64,000 nt of DNA, taken from contig NC_133776.1 in assembly GCF_003597395.2 (NCBI RefSeq), forward strand, positions 35,106,345 through 35,170,344, given 5' to 3'. This DNA comes from Chelonoidis abingdonii (Eukaryota; Chordata; Testudines; Testudinidae). Position numbers and translations under genes: made by a program. Each line of letters opens with the position of its first letter. The first letter of the stretch is position 1. Below the pieces are notes generated by a model, which searched no databases, was not told the origin of the DNA, and saw nothing but the letters and a program-made list of their open reading frames with translations. Positions 22,080 to 33,484 of the stretch are shown one piece after another.

Positions 22080-23164
22080 TATAATAATTTTCATAATACT
22101 GGGCCTGATCTTGGGACAAGAACCTGTCTACTCTCAAAGTGTTAACTGGAAATTCTTATTCATAAGCTAGAGATCACATTACACTTGCTATGAGCAGCAA
22201 ATGTGTGTAGGATAGAGGCTTCCATTGGAGATATAACCTCTCATTCCACAAAAGCATTTCTTTATTGTGCTTCCTGTCATATGTGAAAGGCGATGCACAG
22301 CTGAGACGATAGCAGAACATAAAATTTCCTTTTATATCTGACCATATTTTAGGTTCAAGCCTCAGGTGCAAGAACATTAAAGATGCATATATTGTGTGTC
22401 ATCACTGAATGGAGACTCTTATGAAGCTTTCTCTAGGGGAGAGCTGATTAAAAAATGTTGACAACATTTTTAATTTCAGTAAAAGAGATAGATGAATTTT
22501 GACCCCTTTCTCAATAATTTCAGTGCTAGAAGGTTTTGAATATTCTGCTCCTGATCCAGTAAATATATATAGGTATGGGCTCAACATTTAAAGCACATAT
22601 CTAGTCCTATTAAAGTCAGTACGCAAGCACATTGCGGGGGTCAGCAAGTGACTAGACAATACAGTTCCAAGAAAAGGTCCTCTTGTGGTCGTATAGAATA
22701 TTTAACTGGGGAAAAAGTCAGTTTCAGGACTGTTTACAGACATCTTATTTCTGACATGACTAATTCTCGCCATTAGATCTTATTTCCTATATTAGAATAA
22801 TAATGTAGGAAATAATGTAGAAAAATCTCAATTAAAATAAGATCTAAAGAACAATGTAAAATATTTGCAAGTGTTGTACAAATTTATAGTGTATTTCCTT
22901 TGTGTGCTCACATGTTGTGTGTTAATTCCCATTAATATTCTGGTGCTTCAGCTTTTATAGCAACAAAATTGATAGGAAGTACATTTCAAAGTCGCATGCA
23001 AGAATGTGGAAATCAATTGAAAAAATGTGCGTTCACAAGTTCTGCACCAGAAGTTTTAATCAGAGAGGAGAAACAATACCATGCGACTTGTCTGACCAGT
23101 CAAATATTGTTACTCCTAGAGTAAGGGGTGGTGGTGGTGAAGAACTATTAATGACTATATTTGA
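22080..23164. other. No gene seen
   Basis: This is AT-rich DNA. A 'gggcctgatcttgggac' patch near 22,100 may be a remnant of the palindromic repeat described at 4790-4882. Confidence 0.35.
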
Positions 23165-24060
23165 ATATAACCAGTCCTATCCAACATATTCATAAAGGAT
23201 CTAGAAAAAGAAGTAAACAGTGAGGTGGCAAAATTTCACATGATACAAATTACTAAGAATAGTTAAGACCCAGGCAGACTGCAAAGAGCCCCAAAAGGAT
23301 CTCAGAACTGATTGACTGGCAACAAAATGTCAGATGAAATTTAATGTTGATAATGCAAAGTATATACATGGAAAGCATAATCCCAACTATACATATAAAG
23401 ATGGGGTCTAAATTAGCGTTACCACTCAAGAAGAGATCTTGGAACATCCCTCAAGGTGCAGTGGCAGTCAAAAAGCGAATAGAATGCTGAGAATAATTAA
23501 GAGGGGTAGAAAATAGGACAGAAAATATCATGTTGTCTCTATATAAATCCATGGTACCCACATCTTCTGCTGTCGCACTGTGTCGCCCCATCTCAAAAAG
23601 ATATATTCATGACCGGTGTAGAGAAAGTAGATAGGAAATGTTATTTACTACTTCTCATGACACAAGAACTAAGGATCACCAAATGAAATTAATAGGCAGC
23701 AGTTTTAAAACAAATAAAAGGAAGTATTTTGTCACACAACGCATAGTCAACCTGTGGAACTCCTTGCCAGAGGATGTTGTGAAGGACAAGTTCATAACAG
23801 GGTTCAAATAAGAACTAGATAATTTAATGGAGGATAGGTCCATCGATGGCTATTAGCCAGGAGAGGCAGGAAAGGTGTCCCTAGCCTCTGTTTCCCAGAA
23901 GCTGGGAATGAGCAACTGGGCATGGATCACTTGATGATTACCTGTTCTGTTCATTCCTTCTGGGGTACCTAGCACTGGCCTTTGTTGGAAGACAGGATAC
24001 TGGGCTAGATGGACCTTTGGTCTGAACCCAGTAGGGTAATTCCTATGTTATGTTCTCATG
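23165..24060 (+). mobile_element. CR1 LINE, 3' part, about 0.9 kb
   Basis: This is a degraded 3' third of a CR1 retrotransposon. The signature starts with 'aaaggatctagaaaaagaagtaaacagtgaggtggcaaaatt' (reverse transcriptase palm region and downstream) and proceeds through the C-terminal region to the 3' UTR signature 'actgggctagatggaccttt' and the terminus 'aattcctatgttatgttctcatg'. The reading frame is destroyed by many stops and indels. It is the same general subfamily as the minus-strand CR1 at 27,686-31,820, judged by the shared 3' end. Confidence 0.85.
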
Positions 24061-24600
24061 TAGAAAATGCAATCTACTTGCAAATATGAGAGAAAAAGAG
24101 ACTATAAATTAATGAATTATTTGCTGAACTATCATTACAAATATATTTCTAGAAATAATAGCTATCAAAACCTGTGCATTTTCCCTTTTTTCTGCTCTTT
24201 TTTACTCCCTATTCAACTCAGTGAAGAATGAGTAGATGATGATTTGGGGAATTTATATACACATAATGAATTCTGGCCAATGTTATGGAATTCTTATATC
24301 AAGGAATGCCTCTATGACCCTGTGGATCCACTGTTTGCTGACAGGGCCTGAAGCATGTACATACCATGTAAAAGCCAGAGAAGAATTCAGCTTAACAACT
24401 GTAATGTGCCGGAAGAATAGGTATAGGTTGGCTGCAGCTGGGAGAATCTACTTTCTCCAGCTGGTCTGCTGGGAGGGGGAAGTGGAAAGTAGAGAATTCC
24501 CAGACAGGAAACAGGACCAAGAGACAGAGGTGACAAAGCAGAGGTTTTAAAAGGACTCACAGGAGAAAGAAAGGGGAAGGGCTATGGGAGAACAAGAAGC
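24061..24600. other. No gene seen
   Basis: A 104-codon plus-strand frame at 24,236-24,550 has no recognisable domain. It runs into the possible LTR-like stretch that follows. Confidence 0.35.
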
Positions 24601-25083
24601 TTTGGACAAGAGAGTGAAAGAAACAAGTGTGCTTTCATAGCCCAGAGGTATGTGCCTGGTTTGATTGTGGGGTCACCCAAGGTCAGAGCAAGATAGCTCA
24701 GCTAGAAGGGCCCCATGATTCTGAAGTGAAGTCATGAGCTGAAAGGGGAAGGATCCTTGATATCCTCCTAAGGGCTCCTTCCAAGCTCAGAGAACTTTCC
24801 AGAGGCTTTAGGAACTGAGGCAGCAAAATGCATACAGGTGCATTTATTATTTTGTATCAGTCTGTGCATTTTTCATAATACTAAATAAAGAGTAATGTTT
24901 TAAACTCCTAGGTAGTCTGTGTCTCTTTTGGCTTTCACTGTCATGTACCCCTGAAGAGGTCAATCTAAGCCAGGAGACACTCGCTGACAGTGGGATTCTG
25001 GGAGTGTGTAAGAGCTGCTGGGGAGGCTTGGGGGAGACTGCACTAGTCTCAGAACCTGGGTGAGGTAGGGAGGGGGAAGGTGT
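24600..25083 (+). repeat. Possible LTR-like stretch
   Basis: A purine-rich part (about 24,560-24,640) is followed by 'actaaataaagagtaatg', which contains AATAAA near 24,885, and by a GT-rich end. The order resembles an LTR 3' half. I found no TG..CA edges with a target duplication, so this is a weak call. The alternative is ordinary unique sequence. Confidence 0.3.
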
Positions 25084-25086
25084 GTG

Positions 25087-25300
25087 TCATAGAATCATAG
25101 ACATGTAGGGTTGGATATGATTGAGAGGTCATCAACTCTGAGGCAGAACCAAGTAAATCTTGACCATCCCTGTCCAACCTGTTCTAAAACCCTCCCATGA
25201 TGGTGATTCCACTACTCTATTCTAGAGCTTAAAGTATCCTTATAATTAGAAAGTTCCTCATAATATCTTATCTAAATCACCCATGCAGCAGACATGAGGT
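25087..25300 (-). mobile_element. CR1 LINE 3'-end fragment
   Basis: Read on the plus strand it starts 'tcatagaatcatagacatgt', the reversed 3' terminal octamer repeat of CR1. It continues with 'agggttgga', 'gaggtcatc', 'ctgttctaaaaccctcccatgatggtgattccac', which mirrors the C-terminal coding region and 3' UTR. The 5' part is absent. Confidence 0.8.
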
Positions 25301-27685
25301 CTGCATCTGAAATGCATGCCTAGAGGTTTAAGCTTAGGAACAGTACCTAAACTCCGTACAGCTCCAGAAAGCTAAGGGCATGTAGGATTCAGCATTCAGA
25401 TCTTTCTCATAGTAGTCTGGTGAAAGTCCAACAAGGGGAGCTTGACTACATCTATGACAGTACAAAGCTATGGCTGCCCATGTGTAGCCAGCTGGTGCAC
25501 AGGAAGCTGTGCACAAACTGCTACAGAAGGCACCCAAGGAATATCCCTAAATATACCCCAGGCTTGGATCCTTTATGTATGCACTCTTATATCATAGTTC
25601 AATCTACAATGGGATGTAGATAATGTATGTGCTTTGAAGGTAAAAGGCACTATACATAGTATACTTAAGATAAATAACTCCAAACAGCATAGACACCCCC
25701 ACCACACACCAGGAACTAAATTCTAACAGTTCCCTATTCAGGAAGACACTTAAGCAGATGAATAGGCCCATTGCAATCAAAGCAACTACACCTGCACTTA
25801 ACTTTATCTAGGTGCTTAACTATATTCCAGGAAAATCATTAATGGGAGTTTTCCTGAACAGACACTTCAAGACCAGGCCGCAAATCTGCAAATAAGCAAG
25901 CAGCATATTTTGAACAAAGTAGACAAGAAATTCTAAGAGGAGGTTTATACTGCCACGTCTAAATAAGTTAAGTACATTTTGGCAGACTATAAACGTGGGC
26001 AAAGACTAACATTTATTTAGTTGTTTTAAAATAATGGCTGTGTGACATGTTCATTCTCATCAGACTGGGTTCATTGAACAAAACTGTTAGCAATCACTTT
26101 GCTGTCAACTCTCTGGAAACATGAATTTTGATTTGCATTTGTTAAATAGTCTAATATTCTTTGGTTCAAAGTGAACTTTTGCTCATTTAAACACTGAAAG
26201 CCAGTATAGCCAGGGACCTGTAAGCTGCTTTATTTATATAAAACATTATAACAGCATTCTATCAGAACTGATTGTCAAATGTGCCCTTGAATATGTTTTA
26301 ATCTATCAATTTGTTTCTTTACTGGTGGAAAAAATACCTCCCTCTTACAGGTTCTGAAACATATTCAAATGCCAACATCCACATGCACTTTATTCATAGA
26401 ATCTTGATAGTGAAAATTATTTCCTTGACAACATATCCTGCTGTTCCACATAGAGACATAGGTCAATTAATGCATGGAAAAGAGGTTTCATTTGAACAAG
26501 GCTCAGGTAACTCTCTCTTCCCTCCTCCCTCATCTCAAATAATTCATTAATTTGTCTCTTTTTTTAAAAAAAAAAAAGCACCTACTTGCCCATTGCAACA
26601 GGTGCTACATTTCTTCCAGCTTAAGATGAATGTTCACAGGTCAGTAACCAAAATTTATTTAGAAAAAAAATTACAGCAATCACTTCACACCTGTGATAAA
26701 TCATTTGTTATAACAGGTATAGCATGGTTGGATTATTCACAGTAGAAACACACAACTACGGAGATGAGGTGGGTTGCCAAGGCCAGTGTTGAAAGTCTGA
26801 GTATTAAGAACTTGGAGTATTCCTTATGGAGATGTCAGTGTGGCATTCTCTTTGCATTTTTATTACGTTGATATGAATCATTCATAAGTAAAGGATACTA
26901 AAAATTGGTTGTATAGTATCACTCAATTCAGAAAGATGGGGTAAGTTTAGAGTCATAGATTTTACAAGCCTGCAAGTGTCTATGCGTGTAGGTGCTGGTA
27001 CATTTTAAATTGTATTCTCACAAAGGGTATCTTAATGGCAGTTATCACAAGTCACTGAAATGGAAAAACCTAGTTTTAAATTATGCTTTCACATAAAACA
27101 TTATAGAATAGGCTTTGTCTGTCTTCTTGCTCCTAATCCCCTCTGCATGCTATACAATTTAGAGGGCAATAACAAAAATCTTACTACCAGTCCAATTACC
27201 TGTGAAAATCAGTATAAAACACAAGACTTCAAACATGGTGAAGAAGAATGCTACTCAAAAGAGGCAACACTGAAGAATACACTGATGAGCCAGAGGGGCA
27301 TTGCATAAACCCCTTGTTAAAAGAGCTGGCCAGGCCCCACGGAGGAGAATCTCAGTTTTCATATGTTTTAAAATTAAGTTCCTGGTGCTTTTCATTGTGA
27401 AGATCACCCTGAAAACAAACATCTGGGTAGGGTTGAAAAGAATAAGCAGCTGGGCTCCACTTGTGCAACAGGAGGCTGAAGAATACCTAGGATCACCTCC
27501 CACACACGCTTTGTTCATCCATTACCCATCAGCCATGGGGCAGCTATTTCACATCAGCCCCCCACCAACCAAGGGATACCGTCTTACCCACCACTCCCCA
27601 CACCAACTGGGATAAGTCTTGAAGGGAGTTGTTTGGAACCAATAAATTTTTGAAGGACATTAATAGTTTTTTGGAAGAGAGGGAA
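25301..27685. other. No gene seen; poly-A patch
   Basis: This is unassigned AT-rich sequence. A diverged 'caggaagacacttaagcagatgaataggcccattg' patch (about 25,735-25,830) may be another old palindromic MITE. An A-rich run lies at about 26,562-26,577. A 104-codon plus-strand frame at 27,301-27,615 overlaps an 87-codon minus-strand frame and shows no domain. Confidence 0.4.
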
Positions 27686-27865
27686 AGAACATAATAACGG
27701 CCATACTGGATCAGACCAAAGATCCATCCAGCCCAGTATCTTGTCTACTGACAGTGGCCAATGTCAGGTGCCCAAGAGGGTAATGATCGAGTGAACTGTC
27801 TCCTGCTGCCCATCACCAACCCCTGACAAACAGATGCTAGGGACACCATTCCTTACCCATCCTGG

Positions 27866-29998
27866 CTAATAGCCATTAATGGACTTAACCTTCATGAATT
27901 TATCCAGTTCTTTTTTAAACCCTATTTGAGTCTTAGCCTTCACAACCTCCTTAGGCAAGGAGCTCCATAGGTTGGCTGTGTGCTGTGTGAAGAACAACTT
28001 CCTTTTATTTGTTTTAAACCTGCTGCCCATCAATTTCATTTGGTGGCCCCTAGTTCTTATATTATAGGAACAGGTAAATAACTTTTCCTTATTCACCTTC
28101 TCCACATTACTTATGATTTTATATACCTCTATCATATCCCCCATCAGTCTCCTCTTTTCCAAGCTGGAAGTCCTAGCCTCTTTAATCTCTCCCCATATGG
28201 GACCCGTTCCAAACCCCTAATCATTTTAGTTGCCCTTCTCTGAACCTTTTCTAATGCCAGTATATCTTTTTTGAGATGAGGAGACCACATCTGTGCGCAG
28301 TATTCAAGATGTGGATGTACCATGGATTTATACCAGGACAATAAGATATTCTCCATCTTATTCTCTGTCCCCTTTTTAATGATTTCTAACATCCTGTTTG
28401 CTTTTAGACGCGCTGCACACTGCATGGACGTCTTCAGAGAACTATCAGATGACTCCAAGGATCTTTTGTCCGACAGTTGTAGCTAAATTAGCCCCCATCA
28501 TTGTATGTAATCAGTTGGGGTTTATTTTTCCCATGGCCAATTACTTATATTGTATCACATACATTTCATTTGCCATTTGTTTGCCACATCACTGTTTTGT
28601 GAGTCACGTCGTGTTTGGTCCTTACATCTTATGAGCCTTAGTATCGATCTGCAACTTTGTCTCCTCACTTTTTATCCTCCAGACCATTTCGAATAAGTTA
28701 AATAGGATGGTCCTAGACTCAAATTGGGAACACCTAAGTTATTCTAGAAACATTTACCATTTATTCCTAGCCTTTGTTCCCGTCTTTTAACCAGTCTCCA
28801 ATCATGAAAGATCTTCCTTTTTTAAAACTTCCCAGACAAAACACTTATAACTTAACGTGTAAACCTTTGGTGAGGGGACTTTGTACAAGGGGCTTTTTGG
28901 AAATCTAAGTACACTAGTGTCCACTGGAATCCCCCTGTCAACATGTTTAGTTGACACCATCAAAGAATTCTAGTAGATTAAATGGTGAAGGCATGATTTC
29001 CCTTGCTAAAACCATGGCTCTAATTTTGCCCAACATTTTGTTTTGCTATGTTCTGACATTTCATTCTTTACGATTGTTTTCACCTAATTTGCGCCGGTAC
29101 TGATGTTAGACTTACCAGTCTCAATGCGGGATCATTCTAGAGCCCTTGTTAAAATTTGGCGCTTCATTAGCTATCTTCCAGTCATGGGACAGGAAGCCTA
29201 CTTTAAGAGGAAGGTTACAGCCATATAGTTAGAGATTTCGCAATTTCACATTTGAGTTCTTTCAGAATCTGGGTAATGCCATCTGATCCAGACTTATACT
29301 GTTAAGTATTGATCAATGAATTCCAAAACAGTCCTCTCTAAGTGAACATCAATGTTGTGACAATTCACAGCTTGACACCCTACAAAGGGCCAGCTCTAGG
29401 TTCTGGGGAATCTCTTTAACATCCTCGCTGTGACGCACTAAAAGCAAAGAATTCATTTAGTATTTTAGCTATGGGACACCGCAATGACTTTATTGTCTTT
29501 AAGTGGCTCACTTTTGTATCTCAATCGTCCAGGGGCCCACTTTTTAAATGGTCGGGCTGCTATATTGTCTCTTGATCAGCTCCATGGTGCCCAGATTTGG
29601 ACTAAGGACAGAAAATGCCCTCTCCATGCTTGTGCTGGATCCTGTACTTAAAAAACATTTTTGATAGCAGTGCATTTTCAGTATTTTGGCTAGAAGTTTT
29701 CAAACTCTCCATTTGGTGGCTTTCTATTACCCTTAGCACTTAATTTGAAATTTTGCAGTGTTTATGCTCCTTTCTATGTTACACTCATTAGATTTGAAAA
29801 TCCACTATTAGCAAGTGAAAGAAGTCGTTTAATCTCCTTCCACTAGCATTTCACAGTCACTATCACAGTTGTTAAGCCATCAGGTGGTCGATAATAGATC
29901 TCTACAGTTACTATTCTTATGCTTATAGACGCATTTAGAACACTACTATCCATAGATGATTCTTTGAAACATGTTTAACCCATGCATTTAAGATTTCA
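27866..29998 (-). pseudogene. CR1 ORF2 remnant (endonuclease/reverse transcriptase)
   Basis: In intact CR1, ORF2 encodes an APE-type endonuclease and a reverse transcriptase that nick the target and copy the element RNA. Here only the C-terminal region is still readable, in two frames: 28,458-28,144 (with 'GLERVPYGERLKRLGLP') and 28,162-27,866 (with 'RRLMGDMIEVYKI' and 'LWSSLPKEVVKA'), joined by a frameshift near 28,150. Upstream, 28,460-29,760 still matches the RT region at nucleotide level but is full of stops and indels, and most of the endonuclease region appears deleted. It cannot make a functional enzyme. Confidence 0.8.
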
Positions 29999-30112
29999 GC
30001 ACACCACCGAATTAATGTGCCTAGTGTGGACGCGCACAACCGACTTTATAATATCTGTTTTATAAAATCGGTTTAAGCTAATTCGAATTTATCCTGTAGT
30101 GTAGACGTAGCC
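29999..30112 (-). mobile_element. Harbinger-like fragment inside CR1
   Basis: Read on the minus strand this begins 'ggctacgtctacactacagg' and continues 'aattcgaattagcttaaacc', closely matching the left end of the 1.1 kb element at 17,263. It stops after about 114 bases, so only one terminus remains. CR1 sequence resumes right after it ('cagaatgattgtgtcccattg', plus strand). Confidence 0.8.
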
Positions 30113-30452
30113 TCAGAATGATTGTGTCCCATTGATTGTCCTCACTCTACCAGGTTTCTGTGATGCCTATTACATAAATATCCTCCTTTAACACAAGGCA
30201 CTCTAGTTCACCCACCTTATTATTTAGACTTCTAGCTTTTGTGTACAAGCACTTTAAAAACTTGTCACAGTTTATTTGTTTGCCCTTTTCTGATATGAAT
30301 GTTTCTTGTTTGATCTGGCCCCTACTTGATCCTCTTCCATCCTCTCCTCCTGACTAAAACCTAGAGAATCTCTATCAATAGACTCTCCTCTAAGAGAAGT
30401 CTCTGTCCGATCCACGTGCTCCACTGCAGCAGTTGGCATTCTCCCTCATCTC

Positions 30453-31335
30453 TTAGTTTAAAAACAGTTCTACAACCTTTTTAATGTTAAGTACCAGCAG
30501 TCTGGTTCCACTTTGGTTTAGGTGGAGCCCATCCCTCCTGTATAGGCTCCCCCTATCCCAAAAGTGTTCCCAATTCCTAATAAATCTAAACCCCTCCCCT
30601 CTACACCATTGTCTCATCCACACATTGACACTCTGAAGCTCTGCTTGCCTACCTGGCTGTGCATGTAGAACTGGGAGCATTTTGAGAATGCCACTGTAGA
30701 TGTCCTGGATTTCAGTCTCTTCCCTAGTAGCCTAAATTTGGCCTCCAGGACATCTCTCCTACCCTTCCCTATGTCATTGGTACCTACATGTACCATGACC
30801 ACTGACTCCACCCCGCACTACAGATATGTCTATCTAGATGCCTCAAGAGAGCCGCAACCTTCACACCAGGCAGGCAAGTCACCACACAGTTTTTCTGGTC
30901 ATCAGAAACCCAGCTATCTATGTTACTAATGTTCGAATCTCTCATTACTAACACCTGTCTTTTCCTAATGACTGGAGTTCCCTCCCCCAGAGAGGTAACC
31001 TCAGTGCGAGAGGTTACCAACACCATCTGGAAGGAGGGTCCCAACTATAGGAAGGTTTCCCTCTGCTCCCATTGACCCCTCTACTTCCCTGGGCCTTTCA
31101 TCCTCCTCAATATCGCAGGGGCTGTCTGACCGGAGGTGGGACAATTCTACAGCATCCCAGAAAGCCTCATTAACATACCTCTCTGCCTCCCTTAGCTCAT
31201 CCGGTTCCGCCACCCAACACGGTCTCTGCGGGCCAGGAGCTCCTTGCACCGAATGCACACATATGCCACCCACCCACAGGGCAGGTAATCATACATGCTG
31301 TACTCAGCGCAATAAACTGGATCACCCCTACTCTG
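30453..31335 (-). pseudogene. CR1 ORF1 remnant: zinc knuckle plus SGNH esterase
   Basis: Vertebrate CR1 ORF1 proteins carry a Cys-rich finger followed by an SGNH/GDSL-type lipase-esterase fold that is thought to help the ribonucleoprotein. At 31,315-31,250 the minus strand encodes a C-X10-C-X6-C-X2-C finger (around 'YDYLPCGWVAYVCIRCKELL'). The SGNH blocks follow. Block I is changed from GDS to RDS (30,942-30,934, AGA GAT TCG). Block III is GTND (30,784-30,773), in 'VHVGTNDIGKGRRD'. Block V is DGLHLN (30,533-30,516), with the catalytic Asp and His. The region is split over at least four frames (31,273-31,001; 31,044-30,784; 30,811-30,614; 30,680-30,453), so it is a pseudogene. Retention of blocks III and V shows ancestry, not activity. 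Confidence 0.85.
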
Positions 31336-31485
31336 CTGCTGGGCTTCTGCCTGTATTCTCTCCTACAGCTACCTAGGTTAATGAAGGGGTTTTGTTTAAA
31401 TCAAAACATTTTGAATATAGTTTAGTTTACAGATTTAAAAAGACGGCAAGTGAACCTTGCCCCCTTCCCACTCCCCTTCCAAATA

Positions 31486-31815
31486 CCCTTGCGAAACTCC
31501 CTGTTAGCAGCCCTGGTCACTTGCTCATAGTTTTATAAAGCCCTGGCCTTCTTGATAGCCCCATCCGCTAAGGCTCAGCCAATTAACAGAGGCATCTAGC
31601 TTTCAAACCTTACTTTGAAGCTCACAGCTTCCGACTGCCAGCCACAGCACATGGTCCTTCAAACAGACAGACAGACAGACAGACAAACACAAGCTCAGCA
31701 CCCAGCAAGTAACCCCCAAACACAAACTACAGATGGACACTTACCCCAAGGGTCCCATATTTGCTCCTTCTTCACCTGGAGAACTCCCTTGCGAAACTCC
31801 CTGTTAGCAGCCCTG
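31486..31815. repeat. 30 bp direct repeats spaced 300 bp in the CR1 5' region
   Basis: A perfect 30-base repeat begins 'cccttgcgaaactccctgtt' and ends 'agcagccctg'. It occurs at 31,486-31,515 and 31,786-31,815. Both copies lie in the presumed CR1 5' UTR, upstream of ORF1 on the minus strand. This could be a repeated promoter unit of the element or a local duplication. Confidence 0.8.
31664..31687. repeat. (CAGA)n microsatellite
   Basis: About five tandem CAGA units lie inside the CR1 5' region. The same short array is, from recall, part of the CR1 consensus in turtles, here perhaps slightly expanded. Confidence 0.8.
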
Positions 31816-31820
31816 TTCGC

Positions 31821-32169
31821 AAAGCCATGGAATTCAGGTTTTGGGGGAAAAGAAAGGAATAGCACTTTACCAAAGAAATGTTGCAAAATTGGAATTTTCC
31901 AAGTTGGAAAATTAGAGGTAACTCCTTGTTAAAATGTTAGAACACACTGTGGAACAATAGTATAAGTTGTTCTCTGTAGTGACAGAATGTTTCATCCTCT
32001 GTGTTTCCTTCAACATCCCAGGACCTGAGTTGTGGTTTAAAACTAGACCCCCATATACTCTATAACGGCAACTTAACATACTACCAACAGAATTTCTTTC
32101 CAACAGAGTTTGGATTCCAACAGAATTTCTTTCAAAAGCCTTATTTTTCCTACAGGAACAAGAAATAGA
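31821..32169. other. No gene seen
   Basis: Short unassigned stretch between the CR1 5' end and the hAT element. Confidence 0.4.
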
Positions 32170-32177
32170 CTTTAGGG

Positions 32178-33154
32178 CAGTGGCGGATTTAGAGTTAGTG
32201 GGGCCCTGTGTGCAACTTCATTTTTGGGCCCCCACCTTGGGACCCAGCCAAGAAAAAGAACATTCTCTCTTATCTCCTCACCATTTTTTATTCTTTTTTT
32301 TCCTTCATCCTCCTCCTATATTATAAGTAACGGGAAGTAAATGAAAATAAAGTGAGGTACCTTGTTTGGGGTGGGGTACAGGAGGGAGTTCAGGGGGTGG
32401 GCTCTGGGAGGAAGCTTGGGTGCTGGTTGCAGGCTCTGGGCTGGAGCAGGGTGTGGAGTGTGAGAGGGGTGCGGGCTCTGGGAGGAAGTTTGGGTGCAGG
32501 GTCTGGGCTGGAGCAAGAGATAGGAGTGCAGGAGGGAGACAGGGGGATAGCGCTTACCTCAGGCAGCACAGCTCCCAAAGCAACTAGCACACACACCCCT
32601 CTGGCAGCAGCTGCTAGGAGAGGGGGCCAAGGCGTCTCTGCATGCTGCTGCCCGCAAGTGCTGCCCCCAGAGTTCCCAGCCAATGGGAGCTGCAGAGTTG
32701 GGGCTTGGAGTAGGAGCAGCATGAGGGGAGGGAGACATACACACACACATAGGGGCTGCAGAGACATGCCAGCCACTTCCAGGAGTGAAACGAGGGAGGC
32801 AGATGGGGCAGGGAACCACTTTAGCCCTGCTGCTGGCACGTCTCTGCATGCCCCTGGGGGTGGGGGAGTGGGGCAGCAGGTCTCCATGTGCTGCCCAGGG
32901 CAGGGGCAGAGTGCAGAGCCATCTTCCCCCTGACCCCCCACAAGGGGCACACAGACACGTGTCAGCAGCTGGCCACTTCCAAGAGCAGTGAGGGGTCACC
33001 GGCCACGGTATGCAGGCTGCCTGCCTGCCTGAGCCCTGCCGGCTGGGCCTTGGGCACAGGTTGTCAGGTATTTGTCCTGTATTTTGGGGGGTTCCCCCTG
33101 TTGTTGGGGGCCCCGTGTCACCACATGGTTTGTTTCATGGTAAATCCATTCCTG
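32178..33154. mobile_element. Non-autonomous hAT element, 977 bp, GC-rich interior
   Basis: The left end 'cagtggcggatttagag' and the reverse complement of the right end, 'caggaatggatttacc', are diverged inverted repeats. The flanks are a perfect 8 bp direct repeat, CTTTAGGG (32,170-32,177 and 33,155-33,162), which fixes the element. The interior is GC-rich, with an internal near-duplicate ('ggctctgggaggaag' at 32,400 and 32,474, 74 bases apart). Its lack of AT-rich stops gives seemingly long overlapping frames on both strands (193, 186 and 146 codons). None shows a hAT transposase signature, so they are not genes. The element is much longer than the other hAT MITEs here. Confidence 0.85.
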
Positions 33155-33484
33155 CTTTAGGGTCCAGATTCTGCTGCCTGCTGCAGTCTTCTCTGACAAT
33201 CGCTGTTGAGGAGCCAGAAGAAAGATTCATAAATTTTGCTCATGGCTTTAAAGTTCTATTTGCCATTCTCTTGTTCAAATTTGAATAAGCAATATCTGTT
33301 TTCTATCAATCTGGGAGCAATCTGGGATGAATCAATTATATATTGAGACTCAAGAGTATGAAAGGGCATTAAAGACAATGAAAATACAAACTGTGGGAGT
33401 ACATACAATGTGGGATGAAGCTGGAAGTATATTATTAAAATAAAAAAAGTCAAAAATACTAGGTAAAGGAAAATTGACATGGAC

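Larger units (their letters stand above)
27686..31820 (-). mobile_element. Near full-length CR1 LINE, decayed
   Basis: Running 5' to 3' on the minus strand, I recognise a 5' region (about 31,820-31,340), an ORF1 region with a zinc-knuckle and an SGNH-esterase domain (31,335-30,453), a shortened ORF2 region (about 30,000-27,866) and the 3' UTR ending near 27,686 ('ccagtatggccgtta' on the minus strand). CR1 elements move by target-primed reverse transcription using ORF2, and most copies are 5'-truncated, so a copy reaching the 5' UTR is notable. ORF2 has lost a large internal part: the sequence near 29,830-29,900 jumps between regions that lie far apart in my recollection of the consensus. A Harbinger-like fragment sits at 29,999-30,112. 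All frames are broken. Confidence 0.85.

Noticed and set aside
22900..23165. Extension of the CR1 at 23,165 further upstream
   Set aside because: I could not follow CR1 similarity before 'aaaggatctag'. The upstream part may be unique sequence.
32352..32999. Long overlapping open frames (193, 186 and 146 codons) that could be read as proteins
   Set aside because: They lie wholly within a GC-rich non-autonomous hAT element, overlap on both strands and show no domain, as expected from few AT-rich stop codons.
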